Shown: piece by piece, positions 1-4,246 of the stretch
Numbering within the stretch: position 1 is the stretch's first letter
How the letters are laid out: the number at the start of each line of letters is the position of its first letter
Source of the DNA: SIG598 sp045605025
GTDB taxonomy: Bacteria; Bacillota; Clostridia; Oscillospirales; Acutalibacteraceae
DNA: 5,564 bases
Assembly (NCBI GenBank): GCA_045605025.1
Contig: JAZUPE010000096.1
Span: forward strand, 1-5,564
Reading direction: 5' to 3'
Notes under the pieces: model-generated
What the model saw: only the letters and a program-made list of their open reading frames with translations
Databases searched by the model: none
Told to the model about the DNA's origin: nothing
Position numbers and translations under genes: made by a program

Positions 1-170
1 CTTGTACGGAACGCAATCACACGTTCATCGTCAAGTGCGATCTCTCGCTGCGTAACATTTACCAAATACCATGCAGCATATGCGCCAGCCAAAGCAGCAA
101 CAACACCGACAACCATAATGATTCTGTACATCAGACGCTGAGTTTTTATTTCTTGATCTATTTTTTTCAT
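1..170 (-). CDS. Unrecognised membrane-anchored protein, 5' part only
   Basis: The first 56 codons of a gene that runs off the left edge of the window. ATG at 170-168 is preceded by an AGGAGG ribosome binding site about 5 bases upstream and by a strong promoter, so the start is well supported. The visible protein begins with a short polar, charged stretch (MKKIDQEIKTQR, residues 1-12). A hydrophobic span of about 20 residues follows at roughly 16-36, rich in Val, Ala, Gly and Ile. After that comes a polar segment with several acidic residues (QREIALDDER). This is the layout of a single-pass membrane protein or uncleaved signal anchor, with positive charges before the span favouring a cytoplasmic N-terminus. 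I see no lipobox cysteine and no clear signal peptidase site. I do not recognise the family and assign no function. It is a separate transcription unit from the tRNA operon upstream. Its wording is more A+T-rich than the large genes to the right, but the piece is too short to infer transfer. Confidence 0.8.
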   Translation of the reverse strand, partial: MKKIDQEIKTQRLMYRIIMVVGVVAALAGAYAAWYLVNVTQREIALDDERVIAFRT

Positions 171-190
171 ATCATTCCTCCTGTACATCG

Positions 191-219
191 ATTATATCAT
201 ACATTATATTTCCATTCAA
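191..219 (-). promoter_or_regulatory. Sigma-A promoter for the left-end membrane protein gene
   Basis: On the minus strand a -35 box TTGAAT (219-214) and a perfect -10 box TATAAT (196-191) are separated by exactly 17 bases. Transcription should start near 183-185, leaving a leader of only about 14 bases that is mostly the ribosome binding site. The promoter lies between the tRNA-operon terminator and the start codon, so this gene is expressed independently of the tRNAs. Confidence 0.82.
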
Positions 220-302
220 TACACTGATACTCATTATGCACATCAGACTCGTGCACGGCAGTGTCTCTATCCTATACACTTTATCAAAAAACGTCTGCCA
301 CT

Positions 303-344
303 GAAAAAACACGTGTTTGTCCGCAGACAAACACGTGTTTTTTC
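303..344 (-). terminator. Intrinsic terminator of the tRNA operon (bidirectional shape)
   Basis: A perfect 19-base-pair inverted repeat (303-321 and 326-344) with a 4-base loop (322-325). The stem has A6 on one flank and T6 on the other, so on the minus strand the transcript ends in a U6 run at 309-304, as in a Rho-independent terminator. By symmetry it would also work on the plus strand. The stem contains the palindrome CACGTG in each arm. It begins at the base immediately after the encoded CCA of tRNA-Lys (345-347), with no spacer. It separates the tRNA operon from the next promoter at 219-191. Confidence 0.9.
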
Positions 345-420
345 TGGTGACCCATCGGGGATTCGAACCCCGGACACCCTGATTAAAAGTCAGGTGCTCT
401 GCCGACTGAGCTAATGAGTC
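345..420 (-). tRNA. tRNA-Lys, anticodon TTT
   Basis: Read on the minus strand, this folds into a full cloverleaf of 76 bases including encoded CCA (347-345). The acceptor stem is GACTCAT with ATGGGTC (one G-T wobble). The anticodon stem CCTGA/TCAGG encloses loop CTTTTAA, so the anticodon is TTT, reading AAA and AAG. The T arm is CGGGG-TTCGAAT-CCCCG and the discriminator is A. It is the last gene of the five-tRNA operon and its 3' end touches the terminator hairpin. The tRNA-Gln gene is 3 bases upstream. Confidence 0.97.
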
Positions 421-423
421 ATA

Positions 424-498
424 TGGCTGGGATGGCTGGATTTGAACCAGCGAATGACGGAGTCAAAGTCCGTTGCCTTACCCCTTGGCTACACCCCA
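424..498 (-). tRNA. tRNA-Gln, anticodon TTG
   Basis: A 75-base cloverleaf including encoded CCA (426-424). The acceptor stem is TGGGGTG with CATCCCA, giving the U1-A72 first pair typical of bacterial tRNA-Gln. The anticodon stem ACGGA/TCCGT encloses loop CTTTGAC, so the anticodon is TTG, reading CAA and CAG. The T arm is GCTGG-TTCAAAT-CCAGC and the discriminator is G. It lies 101 bases downstream of tRNA-His, the only long spacer in the cluster. I see no convincing promoter in that spacer, so I infer co-transcription from the promoter before tRNA-Gly. Confidence 0.97.
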
Positions 499-553
499 GT
501 ATATTCGGCTGCGAGATGCAGTAACCAACGGGAGGCCACGAAGAAAATCTGCA

Positions 554-592
554 GAAAGCCGGCGTGCGACGCGATGCCGCACGCCTGCTTTC
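554..592 (-). other. Long hairpin in the His-Gln tRNA spacer
   Basis: An inverted repeat pairs 554-568 with 578-592: six pairs, one C/T mismatch at 560/586, then eight GC-rich pairs (GGCGTGCG with CGCACGCC), around a 9-base loop. It sits inside the otherwise featureless 101-base spacer (499-599) of the tRNA operon, 7 bases after the tRNA-His CCA. On the minus strand the stem is followed by TGCAGATTTTCTT, an interrupted T-run, so it could be a partial terminator that lowers Gln and Lys expression, or an RNA-processing site. No promoter for Gln-Lys is visible downstream, which argues against complete termination. The function is inference; the hairpin itself is seen directly. Confidence 0.6.
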
Positions 593-599
593 CAATGCG

Positions 600-677
600 T
601 GGGGTGAGATATCGGACTCGAACCGACGGTCTCCAGGGCCACAACCTGGCGCTTTAACCAACTAAGCTAATCCCACC
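600..677 (-). tRNA. tRNA-His, anticodon GTG, with encoded G-1
   Basis: A cloverleaf of 78 bases counting the extra 5' G and encoded CCA (602-600). The acceptor stem is GTGGGAT with ATCTCAC. A further G at 677 (position -1) faces discriminator C at 603, which is the identity element specific to bacterial tRNA-His. The anticodon stem CCAGG/CCTGG encloses loop TTGTGGC, giving anticodon GTG for CAC and CAT. The T-loop is TTCGAGT. It follows tRNA-Arg after 5 bases and precedes the long hairpin-bearing spacer. Confidence 0.97.
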
Positions 678-682
678 AAATA

Positions 683-759
683 TGGCGCGCCAGAAGGGAC
701 TCGAACCCCTGACCTACTGCTTAGAAGGCAGTTGCTCTATCCAGCTGAGCTACTGGCGC
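683..759 (-). tRNA. tRNA-Arg, anticodon TCT
   Basis: A 77-base cloverleaf including encoded CCA (685-683). The acceptor stem GCGCCAG/CTGGCGC is fully paired, with discriminator G. The anticodon stem ACTGC/GCAGT encloses loop CTTCTAA, so the anticodon is TCT, reading AGA and AGG. The T arm is AGGGG-TTCGAGT-CCCTT. It is second in the operon, 6 bases after tRNA-Gly. This isoacceptor reads codons that are usually rarer in GC-rich genomes. Confidence 0.97.
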
Positions 760-765
760 TGATTA

Positions 766-839
766 TGGAGCAGGTGATGGGAATCGAACCCACACGACCA
801 GCTTGGAAGGCTGGAGTTCTACCACTAAACTACACCTGC
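766..839 (-). tRNA. tRNA-Gly, anticodon TCC
   Basis: A 74-base cloverleaf including encoded CCA (768-766). The acceptor stem GCAGGTG/CACCTGC is fully paired, with discriminator T. The anticodon stem CCAGC/GCTGG encloses loop CTTCCAA, so the anticodon is TCC, reading GGA and GGG. The T-loop is TTCGATT. It is the first gene of the tRNA operon, about 14 bases after the predicted transcription start, so the primary transcript needs only a short 5' trim by RNase P. Confidence 0.97.
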
Positions 840-859
840 AATTTATTGCGGCGACGATT

Positions 860-888
860 ATTTTACCACATCAGTCGTCGGATGTCAA
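860..888 (-). promoter_or_regulatory. Sigma-A promoter of the tRNA operon
   Basis: On the minus strand a perfect -35 box TTGACA (888-883), a 17-base spacer, and a -10 box TAAAAT (865-860). Transcription should start near 853, some 14 bases before tRNA-Gly. Near-consensus boxes of this kind are usual for stable-RNA promoters. A 6-base inverted repeat (CGACGA at 852-857, TCGTCG at 875-880) brackets the -10 box, which might matter for regulation or be chance. Confidence 0.9.
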
Positions 889-910
889 GAGAAAGTATTA
901 CAATAATATG

Positions 911-932
911 GAAAACCAGAACTTTTTCTGAT
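911..932 (-). terminator. Weak candidate terminator after ribF
   Basis: About 10 bases past the ribF stop codon the minus-strand transcript can form a 7-pair stem (932-926 with 921-915, one G-U) around loop AAAG, running into TTTT (915-912). The stem is short and AT-rich, so termination may be inefficient. If it fails, the infB-ribF operon would read into the tRNA promoter region. No better candidate exists between ribF and the tRNA promoter. Confidence 0.4.
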
Positions 933-942
933 GTCTGATATC

Positions 943-1845
943 TCAGGGTAATGATGTCTGCGTAATTCCGTCTGTCATCTCTGCCGCTTGCCCCGCGTTG
1001 TGCCTGATGGCATACTTCAGTGCCTCAAGACTGTCAAAGCGCTGCTCCGGACGGATGAAATCCACCAACTCCACCCGCAGCCACTGACCGTAGAGGTCAG
1101 CATCGTAATTCATTATCCACGTCTCGCTGAGAGGCACCGGAGAGCCGACCGTGGGACGCACTCCGATGTTGGTCACTGCCGGACGAACTACGCCGTCGGG
1201 AGTGCGCACAACAGAAGCATACACACCGTAACGTGGCAGATGGAGGTATTCGGGCAGGTTCTGATTGACCGTAGGGAATCCCAGCTTTCTGCCGAGCTTC
1301 TGACCTGTGACCACCTCAAGGCGGTAGGAATAGCGTCTGCCGAGAACCGAAGCGTATTCAGCCACATTACCATCATCCAGCAGGGATCGCAGACGCCGGG
1401 CAGAAACGGCTTCACCGCCGGCTGTAACCTGCGGTATGACAACGCACTCCACCCCAGCCTCTGCGCACATCGCGTAAAGATCCTCCGCGCTGCAGGATGC
1501 ACCGCAGCCAAAGCGGAAATTGTAGCCGCAGACCACCTTGCGCGCATGCAGCTTTTCCATCAGCACGCTGCGAAAAAACTCCTCTCCGGTCATTGCGCAT
1601 ATTTCCTCAAAAGGCGGCGCTGTCAAAATATCCGCACCCATGCGTTCAAGCAGCGTATTGCGGTCGTCGTCGATAAGCAGACGGGATTCCATACGCTGAC
1701 GGGAACCGATGGTCAGCACAACGCCGGCATGCCCGCTTTCGCAGGCAGAGCGGATAACCGCTTCGTGTCCCGGGTGCAGTCCGTCAAAAAAGCCGAGTGC
1801 TGCCGCAGATGACGACAACTCCGGTATGGTGTTGTGTATCAGCAT
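943..1845 (-). CDS. ribF: Riboflavin kinase / FMN adenylyltransferase (FAD synthetase) RibF
   Basis: A cytosolic bifunctional enzyme that phosphorylates riboflavin to FMN and adenylylates FMN to FAD. The 300 residues are close to family length. The N-terminal nucleotidyltransferase half shows GFFDGLHPGH (18-27, with the HxGH-type ATP site) and GYNFRFG (107-113). The C-terminal kinase half shows GRKLGFPTVN (185-194, containing PTxN), GVYASV (207-212), TNIGVRPTV (225-233), the probable catalytic Glu241 in SETW, and DLYG with the RPEQRFDSLEALK tail. The start is supported by AAGGAG 9 bases upstream of ATG. Two family motifs in the adenylyltransferase half are unusual: the ISSTRIR-type motif reads VSARRLR (147-153), and the usual TFxPHP segment reads LTIGSRQRM (44-52). 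The kinase is therefore the safer call, and FAD synthesis is less certain. It is the last gene of the operon, 37 bases after truB, with its own strong binding site. Confidence 0.93.
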   Translation of the reverse strand: MLIHNTIPELSSSAAALGFFDGLHPGHEAVIRSACESGHAGVVLTIGSRQRMESRLLIDDDRNTLLERMGADILTAPPFEEICAMTGEEFFRSVLMEKLHARKVVCGYNFRFGCGASCSAEDLYAMCAEAGVECVVIPQVTAGGEAVSARRLRSLLDDGNVAEYASVLGRRYSYRLEVVTGQKLGRKLGFPTVNQNLPEYLHLPRYGVYASVVRTPDGVVRPAVTNIGVRPTVGSPVPLSETWIMNYDADLYGQWLRVELVDFIRPEQRFDSLEALKYAIRHNAGQAAEMTDGITQTSLP

Positions 1846-1882
1846 TGCTCCCGGCTCCTTTTTCTATGGAATCAATGAATAA

Positions 1883-2800
1883 TCAGAATTTCTTATAGGG
1901 TCTTAGCTGCTCAGTCTGCCGGTCGATACGACCGATACCCAGAAAACCCTGCGGTCCGATGACACGGACAAGCTGCCCGTCATTGGCATTGTCAGGGTGC
2001 TTCATGCGCGACAGGTCAAGTTCGCCGCCGTTGAGGTAGCGGACGGACTGCTTGTCGGTAATGCCGCAGAAGGGCAGCCTTTCGAACACGCGCTCCACCG
2101 GCATGATGCGCTCCGCCAGCTGTCCGCTCTCCCCCATCTCCTGCGCCTGAGCAACAGTGATGGCATCGTCCAGCGAAAAGCCGCAGGCTTCGGTGCGACG
2201 CAGGACAGTCATGACACCGCCGCAGCCAAGAGCGCGGCCAATGTCATCGATGAGCGAGCGTATGTATGTGCCGCGGGAACAGGCGACATCCAGCGTGCCC
2301 TCTCCTGTGGCGTGGTCATAGCTCAGCAGCTCGAGGCGGTGAATGGTTACACAGCGGGGTGCGCGCTCAACCTCCACACCTTCACGGGCAAGCTCGTACA
2401 GCCTGCGTCCGTCGGAATGAACCGCCGAATACATCGGCGGCAACTGGTCGATCTCTCCGCGGAAACCTTCCAGCGCCGATTCAAGCGCGGTGGTATCCAC
2501 GTCGGGCTGACAGCTGGACAGCTCTTTTCCGGTGATGTCCAGCGTATCGGTGGTAACACCCAGACGGAATCCCGCAACGTAGCGCTTGTCGTGGTCGGGC
2601 ATCAATTCCGCCGCGCGGGTGGCCGTACCCAGCAGAACCACCATAACGCCTGTCGCCATGGGGTCGAGGGTGCCGGTGTGACCGATGCGGCGCTGTCCGG
2701 CGATGCGGCGCAGCTTGGCACAAAGGTCAAACGACGTAAAGCCTTCGGGCTTGTCAACTATCAGTACGCCGTTGACAGGCGATGCTTCTCTCTTGCTCAC
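1883..2800 (-). CDS. truB: tRNA pseudouridine-55 synthase TruB
   Basis: Isomerises U55 in the T-loop of most tRNAs to pseudouridine in the cytosol; in other bacteria it also acts as a tRNA chaperone. The 305 residues match the usual length. Visible family motifs are GVLIVDKPEGFTSFD (11-25), GHTGTLDPMATGV (40-52) with catalytic Asp46, PPMYSAVHSDGRRLYELAREG from about residue 120, and the CSRGTYIRSLIDDIG motif further on. The C-terminal region from about 245 matches the PUA-like RNA-binding part. The start codon is GTG, not ATG: it overlaps the phosphoesterase stop in the sequence GTGA, and no strong Shine-Dalgarno sequence precedes it. This suggests translation coupled to the upstream gene. 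It fits the operon through shared work on RNA and translation. Confidence 0.97.
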   Translation of the reverse strand: MSKREASPVNGVLIVDKPEGFTSFDLCAKLRRIAGQRRIGHTGTLDPMATGVMVVLLGTATRAAELMPDHDKRYVAGFRLGVTTDTLDITGKELSSCQPDVDTTALESALEGFRGEIDQLPPMYSAVHSDGRRLYELAREGVEVERAPRCVTIHRLELLSYDHATGEGTLDVACSRGTYIRSLIDDIGRALGCGGVMTVLRRTEACGFSLDDAITVAQAQEMGESGQLAERIMPVERVFERLPFCGITDKQSVRYLNGGELDLSRMKHPDNANDGQLVRVIGPQGFLGIGRIDRQTEQLRPYKKF

Positions 2801-3744
2801 AGTATCTTTTCAGCGGTCTCTATGACGATCTGCCGGGCTTCTTCCACGGATGCTCCCTTGATGGTGCATCCTGCAGCCGCCGGATGTCCGCCGCCGCCAA
2901 GCAGCTTGCAGAAATCACAGGCATTGACCGCCTTTGAGGAACGGGCCGAGATCTTGCAACCCTCTGCCGTCTCACGGATCATTATGCCCAGATCAACGCC
3001 CTCTATGTTGCGCGCCATTGCGGAAAGACCGTCGATATCGCCGTCGGTGGCGTTGTGGCGCTCCAGCATTTCGGTGGTCAGGACGATGATTGCCATGCGT
3101 CCGCCGAAGCGGAAATCGAAACCGGACATGATCTCGCGCTCAAGAGCAAAACGAGCCATGGATCTGGTTTCGAACATCACGAGATTAACTGCGCTGTGGT
3201 CGATACCGGTCTCAATGAGCTTTGCGGCTATGTGATGTGTACGCGCGGTTACGTTGGAATAGCGGAAACAGCCGGTATCGGTGGACAGAGCAGTATAAAG
3301 GGATATCGCTATACGCTCGGTCAGTTCCGCACCCAGATGAGCAAGCAGCTGGTAGATGATTTCACCGGTGGCAGCAGCCTTGTCGTCAACGTAATGATAC
3401 TTTGCCTTGAGGCGGTTGGAGCCGTGATGGTCGATGCACAGATCGATGCGATCGGCATATTCGTCCTCAATCACGCCCAGCAGAGAGGCTTCCGCGACAT
3501 CCACTGACACCACGAACTTCTCCCGGATATCCATAGGCTCCAGCTGTTCAAAGATATAGCTGAACTTGCGGGGCAGCATATCGCCGCACAGCACGTTTGC
3601 CTTTTTGCCGAGGCTGCGCAGAGCCATGCACAAACCGAACGCGGAACCGATAGTGTCACCGTCGGGATATCGGTGGCAGAGAATGATGATGTCATCCTGC
3701 TCCAGCAGCAGTGCCGCTGCTTTTTTCAAAGATACTTTTGCCAT
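2797..3744 (-). CDS. nrnA: DHH/DHHA1 phosphoesterase, NrnA-type oligoribonuclease / pAp phosphatase
   Basis: A 315-residue cytosolic phosphoesterase. Motifs in order: CHRYPDGDTIGS (23-34, metal-binding His24, Asp28 and Asp30), SVDVAE (80-85, Asp82), CIDHHGSN with the DHH triad at 105-107, STDTGCFRYS with Asp156, and a C-terminal DHHA1 domain ending in GGGGHPAAAG (283-292). In Firmicutes proteins of this architecture degrade nanoRNAs of 2-5 nucleotides and dephosphorylate pAp; some relatives hydrolyse pApA or c-di-AMP, so the exact substrate is not fixed by sequence alone. No membrane or PAS-like region is present, which excludes the GdpP type. Its position between rbfA and truB is the standard one in Clostridia. 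The start codon has only a weak upstream GGAA, partly held in a GC-only hairpin, so initiation may be modest or regulated. Confidence 0.93.
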   Translation of the reverse strand: MAKVSLKKAAALLLEQDDIIILCHRYPDGDTIGSAFGLCMALRSLGKKANVLCGDMLPRKFSYIFEQLEPMDIREKFVVSVDVAEASLLGVIEDEYADRIDLCIDHHGSNRLKAKYHYVDDKAAATGEIIYQLLAHLGAELTERIAISLYTALSTDTGCFRYSNVTARTHHIAAKLIETGIDHSAVNLVMFETRSMARFALEREIMSGFDFRFGGRMAIIVLTTEMLERHNATDGDIDGLSAMARNIEGVDLGIMIRETAEGCKISARSSKAVNACDFCKLLGGGGHPAAAGCTIKGASVEEARQIVIETAEKIL

Positions 3745-3757
3745 ATAAGTAATGTTC

Positions 3758-3788
3758 CGGCCGGCATCGCGAAAAACTCTGCCGGCCG
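3758..3788 (-). promoter_or_regulatory. GC-only hairpin just upstream of the nrnA start
   Basis: Within the 94-base rbfA/nrnA gap, CGGCCGGC (3758-3765) pairs perfectly with GCCGGCCG (3781-3788) around a 15-base loop. On the minus strand the stem ends 13 bases before the nrnA ATG and takes in the G of the only Shine-Dalgarno-like stretch (GGAAC). No U-tract follows in the minus direction, so it is not an intrinsic terminator. It could modulate nrnA translation or mark a processing or stability point in the operon mRNA; those roles are inference. Confidence 0.5.
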
Positions 3789-3838
3789 TCCCTTTCGTTT
3801 GTTATGTGATGCTGTATGGCTTTACAGGCGCAAGACGA

Positions 3839-4222
3839 TTATTCCTCGTCTTCGTCCTCGTCATCATCGCGATATCCGCCCTCTGGACGGACGTCGATCA
3901 GCATCTTGTTGATGTGAGCGCTGCGCTCAATGGAATCATCAGCGATAAACCGGGGTTCGGGTACCTTGCGCAGCTTGAGGGCTCTGCCCAGTTCTCTGCG
4001 GATGAACCCGGCGGCGGATCGCAGACCCTTGACCGATTCCTGTGCTTTATCAAAACCCTCGATGCAGCTGACGTAGCAGGTGGCGTAGGAAAGGTCATTG
4101 GTGACCTCCACGCGAACCACTGACAGCAGCGGGCTGATGCGTGGATCCTTCAGGGTACGGATGATAGCGCACAGCTCGCGCATGATGTCTTCGTTAAGCC
4201 TGTCGCTTCTGTGGCTTGCCAT
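3839..4222 (-). CDS. rbfA: 30S ribosome-binding factor RbfA
   Basis: A 127-residue factor that binds the 30S subunit and helps late 16S rRNA maturation; in E. coli it is also needed for cold adaptation. It has the type II KH fold signature: an N-terminal basic helix (RSDRLNEDIMREL), the LKDPRI motif (24-29), the strand VVRVEVTNDLSYATCYVS (35-52), and the interrupted KH helix with AAGFIRRELG (70-79), followed by LRKVPEPRFIADDS. The start has an excellent AAGGAGG 7 bases upstream of ATG. It lies 24 bases after infB, the classical pairing. An odd point is the C-terminal tail of nine consecutive acidic residues (119-127) after a Gly-Gly-Tyr-Arg linker, outside the folded domain. Confidence 0.97.
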   Translation of the reverse strand: MASHRSDRLNEDIMRELCAIIRTLKDPRISPLLSVVRVEVTNDLSYATCYVSCIEGFDKAQESVKGLRSAAGFIRRELGRALKLRKVPEPRFIADDSIERSAHINKMLIDVRPEGGYRDDDEDEDEE

Positions 4223-4246
4223 GCTCTTTCCTCCTTGGGTAAATTA

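Noticed and set aside
237..255. Inverted repeat TGCAC-N9-GTGCA upstream of the left-end promoter as an operator
   Set aside because: Only five bases per arm, and it lies some 18 bases upstream of the -35 box without matching a known operator; too weak to annotate.
499..530. A private promoter for tRNA-Gln and tRNA-Lys (TTGGTT with GAATAT)
   Set aside because: The would-be -10 box ends only a few bases before the tRNA-Gln start, placing transcription initiation inside the tRNA; both boxes are also poor.
499..599. A possible decayed sixth tRNA in the His-Gln spacer
   Set aside because: No GTTCRA-type T-loop, no anticodon arm and no CCA-flanked acceptor stem could be found; only the hairpin is present.
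419..661. Short open frames running through the tRNA genes on both strands
   Set aside because: They overlap perfect tRNA cloverleafs and lack ribosome binding sites.
988..1812. A 274-codon open frame on the plus strand opposite ribF
   Set aside because: It mirrors the ribF coding frame almost end to end, has no start signals, and its Cys/His-rich product matches nothing I know. I treat it as a codon-bias shadow.
1997..3235. A 412-codon open frame on the plus strand, opposite truB and nrnA
   Set aside because: It lies antisense to two genes with complete family motifs. Its translation is low in recognisable structure, and it has no ribosome binding site or promoter that I can see. Long antisense frames are common opposite GC-rich genes.
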